Translations under genes and position numbers: made by a program
Part shown: piece by piece, positions 38,243 through 61,030 of the stretch
Layout: each line of letters starts with the position of its first letter
How positions within the stretch are numbered: position 1 is the stretch's first letter
The notes under the pieces: model-generated
The model's database searches: none
What the model was told of the DNA's origin: nothing
The model's input: the letters and a program-made list of their open reading frames with translations, nothing else
Assembly (NCBI GenBank): GCA_963978895.1
Contig: OZ022239.1
Coordinates: forward strand, 38,306,330 to 38,370,329
DNA: 64,000 nt
Reading direction: 5' to 3'
Source of the DNA: Erpobdella octoculata
Taxonomy: Eukaryota > Annelida > Clitellata > Hirudinida > Erpobdellidae

Positions 38243-38420
38243 TATTTGTGCCGACGATATATTTTTAACTGGCAATCTAAGTTGTACCGACAATATATTT
38301 TTAACTGACATTATAAGTTGTACCGACAATATATTTTTATATGACAATATAAGTTGTACCAACAATATATTTGTACATGACAATATAAGCCGTACCGACA
38401 ATATACTTTTTACCGACAGC
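38243..38420. repeat. 36-bp tandem repeat, about five copies
   Basis: GTTGTACCGACAATATATTT TTAACTGACATTATAA repeats head to tail with drift (TTTTAACTG to TTTTATATG to TTTGTACATG). No spacer structure. Confidence 0.9.
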
Positions 38421-38525
38421 TTGTCGAAAGGTGAGGGGGTGATCCACCCTCCCACACACCCCATCCCGACGGGCCTGCAAGCGATGCGGGTCTATAAATA
38501 CATATATGCGGGTCCCGTGTCTATC

Positions 38526-39845
38526 CAGGGACGTAAATTGGGGGGGCAGGGGGGGGGCTTTTCAAAATTTGAATTTTTTTACCTAGAGTTTACTATATAT
38601 ATTTATTTAATTTTAACTTTACTTAACCTAGTGATGATGCAATACGTATTGGAATCCTTCTGGCGTGTATAGACATCGCCCCCCCCTTGATTTCCAAAAT
38701 TAAAAATTTTTTTACTTAGAGTTTACTATATAATATGTTAATTTTAACTTTACTTAACCTCGTGATGATTCAATGCGTATTGGAGACAATTTTATATCTT
38801 AGCTCGATGCTAGATTTACCAATAACTGCAGAGTAATAATTTGTGTATCAGTGTTGGTCCAAAGATTAGCTGTTTTATGTGCCAAAATACAATCAGCGAA
38901 CTCGTGGAATTTTACCCTATTAGTGGTATTGATACAATGTTGATTCCCTCACAGCTGTCTACATCAAAGTTATTCTTTATTACACAAAAATAAAACAAAA
39001 TTATACCCACCCCATTTTGGACATTTTTTTTACAAACTTTTATTTAGGTTACAATCTCTGTTTTTTTGGTGTCTTTCTCTGTACGCAAATCTTGTAAGTG
39101 AAATTTAACCAGCATTTTGGAAGTTGAAACTTTCAGCATAGCTTTATATTTGATGAAAATACATGATTCAATTAAAAAAAAAACTTTGAACATCTTTTGC
39201 ATTTCTAAATTGAATGTATTTGAAATCAAAGTTTGTGTTGAAAAACTCGTTTTTCCTTTACTTGTTTTACTGCAATATGATTAAATCATTCATCTCCCTT
39301 ATACCCAGTGGCGCGTGGCGAATCCAGAATTTTCTGGTGGGGGAATCACTTCAGAAATTTTTTTATATTCTCTTCCAAAAAGCTGATAACCGGTAAGGGG
39401 TAGTCGTAAGTATTTTTCAAAAAAATTTTTCAAAGACTTCCAATTTCTCCTCCCAAAAAAGCTGCGGTCGTTTTCCAAAAACAAGGTATTATACCCAAAA
39501 AATTTCAATTGATACTCTGATGGGGGATGCATTTCTCCATCCCTCTCTGCTTGTACCTACGTATTTATATAAATGTAAAAGGTAATGTGTGTGTGAGAGC
39601 ATTCGTTTATCACATCCAAGCCGCAGGAGCAATTTTAACAACATTTGGCATACAGGTAACTTCATTGATGAGAAAATTTTGAAAAATTAAAAAAAAATCT
39701 GTTATTTCTTTGACGTTTCATTGGCAAAAACGAGACAAAACTAAGCACAAAAAACCCGGACAACAGCGGGTAACCCTGTCAGTAAGCTATATAATGGCGG
39801 GAAAATTTTGCCCCCCCCCTGGAAAATGCTGAATTTACGTCCCTG
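38526..39845. mobile_element. non-autonomous hAT element, perfect 8-bp duplication, just upstream of the ERK gene
   Basis: Inverted ends share CAGGGACGTAAATT (38526 and, inverted, 39845). Flanks are TGTCTATC at 38518-38525 and 39846-39853. It has no transposase. It contains a copy of the ~230-bp repeat (39010-39250), a second hAT-like end (CAGTGGCGCGTGGCG, 39306) and a short Helitron-like derivative (about 39555-39782, ending AACAGCGGGTAACCCTGTCAG). Confidence 0.9.
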
Positions 39846-39853
39846 TGTCTATC

Positions 39854-40062
39854 CCGCCATTTTATTCAAGTGAAGATTCTTGCAGTAAAGTCACCACGTG
39901 ATATAGCCGGAACAGACAACTGGGATTGGATAACCAATCAGAGAGCGTTTAACACTTCGTTCTACTTTTTTTTACCGTTCTGCAGTTAAATTAAACATTT
40001 TGCATTCTACTGTTTACCCTTCCCTTTTACAGTTGTCTATTCCATCATTCATAAACAGTAAA
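39854..40062 (+). promoter_or_regulatory. putative ERK gene promoter / 5' leader
   Basis: Short unique stretch between the hAT duplication and the ERK start codon. It holds an E-box CACGTG (39895-39900), an ETS-like CCGGAA (39907-39912), an inverted CCAAT (ATTGG, 39925-39929) and a direct CCAAT in ACCAATCAG (39934-39938), all typical of animal promoters. CTTCCCTTTTACAG ending at about 40032 looks like a splice acceptor, so the leader may contain an intron and the true promoter may lie further upstream. Confidence 0.45.
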
Positions 40063-51395
<11,333 letters not shown>

Positions 51396-51695
51396 TAGTA
51401 AAATGCTAACATGGGCTTTCAGCCATCATGGATTTAACTAAAACCCTGCATCAATTCTTTATTATTGATTTGCACTGCCCACTTCACCATTTTATTCCTA
51501 CCTACTATAATAGCTTTATGGCAAAGTCATTATCAGACAATTCATCATGAAAATTCCAGAAAATGTTTTATAGCGCAAAATTAGTCCTGAGAATAAAAAA
51601 ATTTATTTGAGTAAAACCTTTAATTTTTAATAGGGGGAGGGAGAGAAGGGGTTGAAAAGAAACACAGAGAGAAAAAGATATAGTAACAAAAAGAG

Positions 51696-51697
<2 letters not shown>

Positions 51698-51752
<55 letters not shown>
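51698..51752. repeat. (GA)n microsatellite
   Basis: About 27 GA units in ERK intron 5, with purine-rich flanks (51640-51790). Confidence 0.95.
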
Positions 51753-51756
<4 letters not shown>

Positions 51757-51851
51757 AGAGAAAGAAGAGAGAGGAGTAGAGGGAAAACAAGAAAATAATT
51801 AACAAACCAATACCCTAACTAGTTTATTTATAAAATCTTGATAATTTTTGT

Positions 51852-52080
51852 AGCTCGGAGAGACATGAGTGGGAGTCAAATATTCAGTTTTAAAAGTCTT
51901 TATTATTAGTATTTTAACAGCTTATTTCTTATGTGCCTAGTAATACAGACATCATAAATATGCAATGTAGCTTGGAGAGACATGAGTGGGAGTCAAATAA
52001 TCTGTTTTAAAAGTTTTTATTGTTAGTATTTTATGTTTATTTCGTATGTTCCTAGTCTGTATAAATAAGCAATGTATGAT
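51852..52080. repeat. ~115-bp direct repeat, two copies
   Basis: GGAGAGACATGAGTGGGAGT starts at about 51857 and again at about 51972, with the following ~90 bp matching. No gene between 51376 and 52584. Confidence 0.8.
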
Positions 52081-52584
52081 GCTTGTATTACTAGCAGTGT
52101 TATTTTAATCTGTGCCATTGATGAGTTTATAATAAAATATTCCAATAAATAAAATTATTTGCTCAAATATTTCTTAAATGTTACAAATGACATTGATTAG
52201 TCCTGAAAGCTTAAACTGAAGGCATTACCAGACACGATCTCCAACTGTTATGGTTTTTGAAAACAGCACAAGAATTTTCTGTTTAATTCTGATCGCAGCC
52301 GCCTTTGACCCAACAGTGAGGCAACTGGAATGTTATATCTTGCCAAACAGGTTGGAATAAACCTGTAAGCTGTCGCATTAGACTGAAGTGGCTGGCTTAA
52401 TAACTGTAACAGCTGGCGAGCTGGCTTAGCCATTTCGTCACAGCGGCTCAATTTAAAAACTTTAATGACGGCTTAAAACTGCTTTTCTGAAAAGTTGATG
52501 CATTGCATTTTTTTAAGTATTTATTTTTGTCAATCCATTAAACAATAAGCTTGCTACAAGTACAAGTTCCATTTTATTAATTTG

Positions 52585-52790
52585 TTATTAAATGTTTTTA
52601 TTTAACTTCACTCGTCTCTCTGTTTGTTTGTTGGTTTGTTTGTCTGTGGTGATCAAATCTTAGAAACGAAAAATCACCCACTTTTCGATTGTTTTAGATT
52701 CAAAAATTTTAGTTCGTTGACTCAGATAAAGAGGCAAAGATAAACATTTTTTTAAATATATTTTTTGACTAATATATATAATATATATTT
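52585..52790 (+). repeat. copy of the dispersed repeat at 32965-33500
   Basis: TTATTAAATGTTTTTATTTA, CTGTGGTGATCAAATCTTAG and GTTCGTTGACTCAGATAAAG match the copies at 32965 and (inverted) 35115. The 48-bp tandem part is absent here. Confidence 0.75.
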
Positions 52791-52791
52791 A

Positions 52792-53390
52792 CTAGAGATA
52801 GCCCGTCAAAAGTGACGGATTTGTATAAATCAAATTATATATTATTTTATGCATACATACATACATACATACATACATACATACATACATACATACATAG
52901 ATACATACAGATATACATACATAAGAAATTATGCACGTAGATGAGTAGAATTCACAATTATTTGCAATTCGTTTATTCAGTAAAGGATTTCTTTGATAAA
53001 AATGTTTTTTGTAAAATTCTTGAGTTTTTCAATAAATCTCCTTGATATAAGGTATCTTTCACTAAAACTTTTATATTTTCGTGATATCTTCCTCGAGTTA
53101 ATGCTACATACAGTTGACCATGAGCGAAGACTGGCTCAGGAAGATAAAGACCGGAATGATCAAAAGACTGTCCTTGACTCTTATTAATTGTCATTGCGAA
53201 AGCTAACATTACTGGAAATTGTCGCCGTTTCATTCTGAATGGCAATGTGCTTTCGCTCTGTTCCTGTAATAATTTCAGCTTTAAAGCAATTTTTAAGGAG
53301 CCTTCTGAATACCAGTCGCGTTCCATTTAACAAGCCCTTTCTTGGGTTTAAATTTCGAAGAAGCATTATAAAAGTAGAAATTTTTAATTT
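52792..53390 (-). mobile_element. second Helitron family, 3' part with helicase C-terminus
   Basis: The minus-strand 3' end is CCGTCACTTTTGACGG (6-bp stem hairpin) then GCTATCT and CTAG (52792-52795). A (CATA)n run lies at 52853-52900. The coding relic (52973-53390) lies upstream. The terminal hairpin and end differ from the Helitron at 17261. Confidence 0.75.
52973..53390 (-). pseudogene. Helitron PIF1-type helicase, C-terminal fragment
   Basis: MLLRNLNPRKGLLNGTRL then, after a frame change near 53260, FPVMLAFAMTINKSQGQSF and HGQLYVALTRGRYHENIKV. These are the last helicase motifs (V-VI) of the Helitron protein, with the same layout as at 22120-22450. Only ~130 residues remain. Confidence 0.82.
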
Positions 53391-53481
53391 TAAACTTTTT
53401 TAGCTGTTTCTGGTGATCTTAAAACATTAATATAAACATAACAAAAAAAGATATACACACACACATATATTTATATATTTT

Positions 53482-53484
<3 letters not shown>

Positions 53485-53561
<77 letters not shown>

Positions 53562-53664
53562 TTTATATATTTTCGTTGTAGCTTTAATTTAAAATTATTT
53601 TTTTGAGTTATATATATATATATAATTATTTATATATATAAAGATATATATATATATATATATA
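53485..53664. repeat. (TA)n arrays with a small Penelope-like fragment
   Basis: TA tract at 53485-53561, then CTTTATATATTTTCGTTGTA to about 53612 matching 57263-57318, then more TA up to the next hAT. Confidence 0.7.
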
Positions 53665-54118
53665 TAGGGAGTAACCGTCTTTTGGTCTGGAAATAGGATA
53701 TTGCCGATTAGTGCAAAAATTCAGATTGATCGGAATCGGCAACATTAGGTTAACCGATTCCGACTTTGTCATGTTTTTATTATACTGTCTTGCATGTTTT
53801 ACCTTGTGCTTTCTAAATTTGAATATTCTATTGATGACAATGAAACGTTGCACAGTCAAACGTCGAGAATACTAGAACTACATGCACAGGAGGATGCACT
53901 ATGCATAAATTTTGTTTTTTGAAGTTTATTAGTTGTAGGAAGTGTTGGTTATTAAACCAGGAAATCGTTTTTATGCGTAAAGAGCTTAATATCTCGCTAA
54001 TTAAACGTCGGTTGGTGAATAAGGCCCCTGCTGTTACTTCAATTGCTATAAAATAAGCATAACAAACACTTGTGTATCCAATTATGATTATGATTATAAA
54101 TCCGAGTATTATTAAAGT

Positions 54119-55367
54119 CAGTGGCTTACCTAGGGTAAATGGCGCCTATGGCAAACACCGATTTTGCGCCCCTCTCCGACAATAGGTTACTTATGTTTTA
54201 GTTTCTGAAAAACCACTTTAGAATTGGGTAAAAAAGTCACAAAAGTTAAATTTATTTATCTTTCTTGCCTTAGCTGACGCAAATTGTTTAATTATATTAT
54301 CAAAGTCAATTTCTTCGGTCATATCTCGTTCTATGCTAAGTAAAGCAAGATCACATAATAGACTTCTCTTTCATCATGAAAATAATTTTGGAGAGCTTTT
54401 AAATCTAAAGTTGCTTCATGAAAGTTCATTTTAGGGTCCTGCAACCTTTTTTGAACGCTGTCAATACGAATTAAGATCTTGTTCCAAAACCCTAGCAACA
54501 TTAGAAAGTCGTATGTTAATATTTGACTATAGAGTTGCTTTGCGTCGCTTTTAGTTTCACAAGTCGCGCTTTCATTGTCCATTATGTTCTGGAGAACTTC
54601 CACTATTTGGTCGAAATATTTGTTAACAGGTTTAACTGATTCCGTTTTTGAGCTCCACCTGGTATTGGAGTCAGACTTTAAAGCCACAGGTACAACAGCT
54701 TTGAGTTTTTCCCAACGCTGGGTTGAACGAGAGAAGAAAACATAAAGTGCATCGATGGTTCCGAAAAAAGTTACCCTCATTACCTACTTCTTCTTTGGCT
54801 GCCTGGATGCCTACTAAATTAAGAGAATGATTATCACAATTCACAGATATTGCCATGTTGTTTTTTTCTTGATTCTTTGATGAACACAAGTCTTTTGTCC
54901 AGCCATAACAACAGCATTGTCATAACACTGTGAACTACAATCTTGTAAATTCATATTGTCTTTCTCTAACTGATTCAATATTTCTTGAACCAAGCTTGCA
55001 GCATCCTTATCGCTTATTGGTATAAAACCAAGAAATGATTCTTTAATCTGAACGGCTTTTTTCTCAAAATTTATATCTGCATATATATCAGACATTTGTT
55101 CACGATGAGCTACTATTCTGCATTTCTTTTTTTCCAAAACAAAATCACATTTGTAGAGAGAAAGAGAGCTAGAGGACATGGAGAAGCAAACGAAAAACGA
55201 ATGTGTGCTTTTTCCTACACAGTTTTGTAATACACATGTATTTATATATATAAAAAATTTTTTGTTTTGTTCGATTCGCTTATTTATACTTTAGGCGCTT
55301 TTTTACGCCCACTTCAGTTGGCGCCCATGGCACGTGCCATGCCTGCCATACCCTAGTTACACCTCTG
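54119..55367 (-). mobile_element. nested hAT with transposase relic, perfect 8-bp duplication
   Basis: Ends CAGTGGCTTACCTAGGGTA and, inverted, CAGAGGTGTAACTAGGGTA. Flanks are ATTAAAGT at 54111-54118 and 55368-55375. The uninterrupted sequence is visible in the sister copy near 47880. Confidence 0.92.
54331..55179 (-). pseudogene. hAT transposase relic (DUF4371/ZMYM-like), central part
   Basis: Minus strand: SDIYADINFEKKAVQIKESF and DAASLVQEILNQLEKDNMNL, then CYDNAVVMAGQKTCVHQRI, then NMAISVNCDNHSLNLVGIQA (the H/N-x-LNL motif), then VALKSDSNTRWSSKTESVKP. Three frames are used. Zinc finger and C-terminus are missing. The Asp of the 'CYDNA' block is present. Confidence 0.78.
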
Positions 55368-55679
55368 ATTAAAGTGGCGTATGTTCTTCAAAAGAACTTC
55401 AAGACCACTGTTACAGTAGACATTTGTGAACATAAATGTCTTTAGTGCTGTGTGGCGACTGGCTAAACTGGATGTAAAATTTGTCTACTTGTCTACGTAC
55501 ACTACTATAATTAATTTAAAAATTATTATTAAATTAATTCGAAATAGCTAATAATGGCCCAAGGAAGCAAAATTTGGGAATTTTTTTAAATCAATGCGAT
55601 TGACAAATCGGAGGGCCAAATGTTTAGTTAGCAATGAAAAACTAAAACGAGGAAGAAGCAATGCGCGCACTTTCGGTAC

Positions 55680-57041
55680 ATTTCTGCACGGTTCATCACA
55701 GCCTTTTTTGCATGCCTCGTCCTGAACATCTTTGCACAGTTTATCGGAACTGTCTGTTTTTCTTCTTCCTTCACATCTTTTAGATCTTTCTCAAGAAACT
55801 CTTCAAAAGGTTTTTCGAAAACATGTTCAATAAATCCCTTCATCAAACCTTTATTTGATTTTAAATGACTCTTAGTCTATCTGATCTAGAATCCTCTGTG
55901 GATTCATCTGATTTTTGAATCCTCGGTACCGTTCTCTGTTCTTGGCTCATCTTTTTCAGAGTTTTTGCTGGCTGCATTGCTATTGTTGTTTTGGAGAAGT
56001 TCATCGCCCTCGTCTTTGTTTTCTTCCAAGCTACAATCGAACGTTTTCTTTTCACATTCCAACTCGGTTCTTTCATCGGTGTCAACTTTCGTATCGTTCA
56101 GCGGATCTTTCTTCAAATCATCGCCATCGTTTCTCAAATCAGTGTCTTTTTTTTGTCAAGTTAGCTTTGACGTATTTCTCCATTGGAGTTTCGTCCGTTT
56201 TTAAATCCTCGGTTGCTTCATCCGAGTCAGATTCGTCACTAAAATCTGACCCTGAATATTCGGTGCCGTCCTCTGTTATGGAGGCTTCCGTTTCAGATCC
56301 GTCGCTGTATGGGTAAAAGCCATCGCTGTTATTGCCATTATTATAATCATCATCGTCACTTTCATCCTCATCATTTTGCATTTCGTTTTCAACATTCTTT
56401 TCATCTTCTTTAGTTTTGTTGTTGACGTCCAAACCAACTGTATCATTGTCACCATCTTTGCCAGGCTCGTCATCACCATCTTTTCAGGGTTCATCTTGAA
56501 CATCTTTGCAAGGTTCCTTATCATGACCATCTTTGACAGGCTCATCATCATTACCCACCTGACCTGTGCAGTCTGTACGGCCGTCATCCGTCACATGCTC
56601 TGAGACACAGCTGGTGGACTCCAGTTCTAATTGGGTTTCGCGGCAGCAACCCACATCACCAGCAACCCGCTGGTCCAGAACCGTGTCCACCACTGCCTCA
56701 GCCAGCCCTGCAACCAAACTCTTAACAGTTGTACCGACTGCTGCTACTTTGTTTTCATGGCCAAGAATCATTCCTTCTCCTGTCTTCCCCTGTGCTGCAA
56801 TGTTTTCTCTCGCTTGTTGTCTTTCTTCCTCCAGCAATTTGTTTTTTAATCTTCTTTGCTTAACTACAGCTTCCTTGGCAATATCGAATAAATATTCATC
56901 GTTGTCAGGCCCATAGCCTTCATTCACTAACGCGGCTAAGAGGCGTTCCATAAGTTCGTCCTTTTTACCTGTATCGCTCAGGCCACGTTTCTCCAGCTCA
57001 TCTTTCAGTTCACTCGCCCAAAGCTCATCCAATGATTTCAA
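55680..57041 (-). pseudogene. SAP-domain acidic protein, broken copy
   Basis: N-terminal SAP motif (DELWASELKDELEKRGLSDT, then GKKDELMERLLAALVNEG), a DNA/chromatin-binding helix-extended-loop-helix. It is followed by a basic helix (VVKQRRLKNKLLEEERQQAR), then a long acidic tail with repeated CKDVQDEP/KDGDDEP units and SDDDDYNNGN. An in-frame TGA near 56484 falls inside the repeat units. A run of A near 56150 shifts the frame, and more shifts occur near 55915 and 55760. The sequence stops abruptly at 55680 against hAT DNA. SAFB/Acinus-like proteins have this layout, but the remnant is too short to decide. The reading can be extended a few codons upstream of 57041, and no ATG is in frame. Confidence 0.6.
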
Positions 57042-57259
57042 AACCTTTCTTCTAATCTCACTTCAAGACACCAGTGTTGTAAAATTGTCAAATCGTATTA
57101 CAGGTCCAAAAGAATGGTTTTCTAGTTTATTGGAACGATAATAAATAAAGCTTAGCTAATGCTACTTATACCTTCTAATATAATCCCTGTTAATTATAAT
57201 AGTTCTCGGGGTATGAATATATGGGAAAAGTGGAATCAGTACCATAGATATAACAATAT

Positions 57260-57522
57260 ATATATATACTTTATATATTTTCGTTGTAGCTGTAATTTAA
57301 AATTATTTTTATGAGTTCTGATGATGGCTAATAAAGCCGAAACCTGCAGGTCAGCTCATGACCAAAACATTAATAAAAATATATACCAGTTGGTTCAAAA
57401 GTGTCTTGGTATTTCAGATTTTCGAAAAGTTTCACGTTTGATAGAAAAAGTTTGTAACAAGAAATGGGCCATAGTCTTTAATAAAGCGTGTCTGAAAGAA
57501 CAGCTTGTTCCTAATTATTTGA

Positions 57523-57527
<5 letters not shown>
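57260..57527 (+). mobile_element. Penelope-like element fragment, uninterrupted copy
   Basis: Contains GAGTTCTGATGATGGCTAAT, GCCGAAACCTGCAGGTCAGC and a frame with LVQKCLGISDFRKVSRLIEK and CLKEQLVPNYLK. It aligns with 29940-30003 plus 31151-31290 and lacks the Helitron found there. It ends in (TA)n at 57528. The Penelope label rests on the weak resemblance of the short peptide. Confidence 0.5.
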
Positions 57528-57555
<28 letters not shown>

Positions 57556-57559
57556 ATAT

Positions 57560-59281
57560 TAGGGATGTCACGGGTACCCGAACCCGAGTTCGGTACTACC
57601 CGGTCTTTTTCTGATACCCGAACTCGAACCCGAAAGTGTGAAAATTTGATACCCGAACCCGAAAATGTGAAAACTTGATACCCGAACCCGAAAATGTGAA
57701 AACTTGATACCCGAACCCGAACTCGAACCCGAAAATTTATAAGCCTAATACCCGAACTCGGAGTTGTGAACAAATAAATTTTTTTAGTGAATAAATATTT
57801 ATTCCAGTTTTAAAAATAGCAACACAAACAGAGTTTTCATAACTTTTCTAGTTTATTAAAAATGATATAGTATTAGGAACCGATTTCAGGCAAGTTGTAC
57901 TTCATAAACAACAGTTTTTCTGCTGTCCTGCCTGATAATCAGTTCCTTAGCGGTTCATAAATAATTGCAGCACCACTGAACAACTGTTCCGATGGAAGGC
58001 TGGTAACTGGAGCCGCCAAGTAGCGTTTTTTTTTTTTAATAGTTTATAGTCCTTTACACCAAGTGTTTTAAGACTGAAACGGCTGTGTCAGAAGCACCTA
58101 AGTACTTCCAGTCGTGGATCATAATTTGATCCTTTTAACTTTTCCCTCCTCCTTTCTCCATGCTTGGGACTGGCTTGCAAAAGCAAGGCGGAGTTCCATG
58201 TAGCGTTTAGAGATCACCGCTAAATTTGGAAAGTTTGTTCTGTTATCTTTCTACCACAAAAGAGGGTCTTCGTCTAAAGTGATAAATTACAAGTTTTGTT
58301 GAAGTAACATATTATACTAATCCCGAGCCGTATAAGTTTTGTATTATCACCTTTGCGTAACAAATAACACAAATACGTCATTTTATTGGTGAGTGTGTAA
58401 GCTAGACCACTAATCCGTTTGATTATCAGGCCGGACCGAGCCGCGAACCAACTAAAATAATTAAGCCTCATTCGGTCGAAGAAATCGCGGATAGCCATGA
58501 CTCTAAACTTTTTACTTCAGTTATATTACCTTATATTTATTCATTCATATACTCAAAGTTCTTCTGATATAACAAAGACCCTTTGTTATAAAGATAATCT
58601 TGCATAATCCTAAACTTTAACTGGCAAAGTCTATAAATGATCTATGCGTCACAGTCATTTTATTGGCAAATGTGTAAGCTAGAACACTAATCCGCCTGAT
58701 TACCCGACCGGACCGAGCAGCGAAACAAATTAATAAATTACAATAATTTAAGCGGTAACGTATTATACTAATCGCAAGCCATACAAGTTTTGTATTATCA
58801 CCTTTGCGTAACAAATAACACAAATAGGTCATTTTATTGGTGAGTGTGTAAGCTAGACTACTAATCCGCCTGATTATCTGGCCGGACTGAGCCGCGAATG
58901 AACTAAAATAATTAAGCCTCCTTTGGCCAAAGAAATCACATTATTTGGAAAGCTAAAAAAATAACTTGTTAGAGTTTATTCAATACGTGTAATGTCCAAT
59001 GGATGAATTGATCGCTCTTGTTTGTATATGTATATACACTAGGTAAATTTAAAATCAATCCGGGAATTTGAAATCATAAGCCAGTACCCGAACCCGGTTT
59101 TTGGAAAACTACAAACCCGAACCCGAAAACTTGAGTTTCACAAACCCGAACCCGAAAACTCGAGTTTTACAAACCCGAATCCGAAAACTCTAGTTTCACA
59201 AACCCGAACCCGAAAACTCTAGTTTCACAAACCCGAACTCGAACCCGAAAACTCCAAAAAGTACTACCCGTGACATCCCTA
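57560..59281. mobile_element. non-autonomous hAT (1.7 kb) with AACCCGAA sub-terminal repeats
   Basis: Inverted ends share TAGGGATGTCACGGGTA. Flanks are GTATATAT on both sides (57552-57559, 59282-59289), though the site is TA-rich. CCCGAACCCGAAAA-type repeats sit inside both ends. Three ~100-bp direct repeats (GGTGAGTGTGTAAGCTAGAC and neighbours) lie at about 58380, 58656 and 58831. It contains a SINE and no transposase. Confidence 0.85.
58029..58199 (-). mobile_element. SINE (second copy, minus strand)
   Basis: Poly(T) at the left, then the reverse of the 35417 SINE (CCTTTACACCAAGTGTTTTA, GATCATAATTTGATCC, CTCCTCCTTTCTCCATGCTT). Flanked by GTAGCGTTT at 58020 and 58200. Confidence 0.8.
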
Positions 59282-59299
59282 GTATATATATATATATAC

Positions 59300-59345
<46 letters not shown>

Positions 59346-59355
59346 ATATATATAT

Positions 59356-59406
<51 letters not shown>
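59282..59406. repeat. (TA)n / (TACATA)n array
   Basis: Imperfect TA tract between two hAT elements. Confidence 0.93.
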
Positions 59407-59410
<4 letters not shown>

Positions 59411-61030
59411 CGGTTTCGGCTGCTCTGGTTTTGATAAAGTTTCGGTTTCGGTGTGTTTTCTGCATAAACCGAAACCGAACCTACAAAAAAATTAAAAGTT
59501 GTTCAACGTGTTTATTTGAGTATTTTAGCTGTGTTTTGATTGTGTATTGTATAAATGTGTTTGTATGTGTGACTATATGTGTATATATATATATTTATAC
59601 AATGGGGTTTAACAACAAAAATTGATCTTGGAGTTCGTGATAACGTCGCAAATATGATCTGTTCGATGAGATTTGCAGAAATAGATGACATAGGTTGTAT
59701 GGCCCACACACTGCAACTAGTACTCAATGAAGCATTATTCACTCAATCGTCGGTGGAGAAGTTAGTCAAAGCATCAAGAAAAATCGTCTCCCACTTTAAA
59801 CACAGCGTATCTGCAGTTCGTAAATTAAATGAAATTCAAAATTCTTATTCTGTTCCTCAACATATGATGATACAAGATGTTTAAACGCAATGGAACAGTA
59901 CCTACATGATGCTTCAACGTATGAAAGAGCATAAAAAAAGCATTGAATCTTTACAGCGTTGAACATGGCAAGATTGATTCGCTGTCAAATTTGGACTGGG
60001 AATTGTTGGAAAGGATAGTTTTAGTCTTGGAACCATTTTATGATGAAACGTTAGAAATATGCTCAGATGAAGCTGCGTATCAATTTTGATCCCAATCGTA
60101 ACAATGTTGTTGAAAAAATGCAGAAATCAAACAATACAGAAGAAGATAAGTGGTTGCTGCAAATGAAAGCGGCGCTACGAGATTCGATAAACAAACGATT
60201 TGCGCACGTAAAAACGTCTCGTCATTACACAGCAGCTACGATGCTGGATCCAAGGTTTAAAACCTTATATCTGGACGATATAGGTACGGCAACTGCAAAA
60301 AATACAGTTATACACTTTTTAGAACTGATGAATAAAAAAGATGATGTTTCATCCAATGACTCAGTTTGCGAATTAAAAAGTGCAACGTCAGCAATCCTGA
60401 CAATACAGAAATCCGTGTCCGTGGGTTTTTCTACTCACTACTCTCTTTGGGATAATCACGACATTGCTCATTTGACACCATCAACAAATCAAATGAAACA
60501 AGAGATTCAACATTTGAGGAGGAATTGAAATCGTACCTCCAAGCACCAGATCTACCTTGTTCAACCAACATTTTTTCTTATTGGCATCACAGCCAATACC
60601 CTCAACTTGAAGTTGCTGTGCAAAAGTTCTTGTCGGCACCACCTACTAGCGTAGCAAGTGAGCAAATGTTCAGTTCGGCCGGTCAAATTTATGCGGATCG
60701 TCGAAATTCCCTCCTAGGTGAAAAATTATTATTTCTTGCATACAATCTTCGATTGTTTGGATGTAATATTGATTGATATTGAATGATTTTATTACTTTTA
60801 TATACATTTTGAATAAAATAATTATATTTTTGTGTTGGTAGATTGGAAAAAAATTTCTTTTGCAAATTAACGACTTTTTCAATTTTTTAATTGCAAAAGT
60901 CCTAAAATGATGGTTCGGTTTCGGCCGAAACTAAGATGTTTGGTTTGGTTTCGGTGAAAACGTTTTACATAGTTTCGGTCGCAGTTTCGGTTTCGGAGAA
61001 ACTCAAAAAAGTGGTTTTGGTCTAGCTCTA
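59407..61030 (+). mobile_element. ZBED-type hAT element, left end lost in TA repeats
   Basis: GTTTCGGTTTCGG repeats at both sides (59412-59480 and 60910-61015) and right end ...GGTCTAGCTCTA at 61030. The left terminus is missing or hidden in the (TA)n. The gene inside is broken. Confidence 0.75.
59615..60776 (+). pseudogene. ZBED-type hAT transposase, frameshifted
   Basis: Blocks: IDLGVRDNVANMICSMRF (catalytic-Asp region), IGCMAHTLQLVLNEAL (the C-x2-H motif), TQWNSTYMMLQRMKEH, YTAATMLDPRFKTLYL (the LDPRFK signature), and the C-terminal dimerisation block TSVASEQMFSSAGQIYADRR followed by NSLLGEKLLFLAYNL. Stops at about 59880, 59960 and 60526 and frame changes break it. The BED finger should lie before 59615 but is not visible. 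Apart from these lesions the core is well preserved. Confidence 0.85.

Larger units (their letters stand above)
53665..55679 (+). mobile_element. second copy of the BED-hAT, split by another hAT and truncated
   Basis: TAGGGAGTAACCG start at 53665, then close match to 47434-47880. The match is interrupted at 54119 by a nested hAT and resumes at 55368 (ATTAAAGTGGCGTATGTTCT) up to GCGCGCACTTTCGGTAC at 55679, where unrelated sequence begins. The BED frame here has a stop (TTTTTTTAAATC). Confidence 0.85.

Noticed and set aside
55680..57041. SAP-domain protein as an intact host gene
   Set aside because: An in-frame stop and several frameshifts lie within recognisable repeat units.
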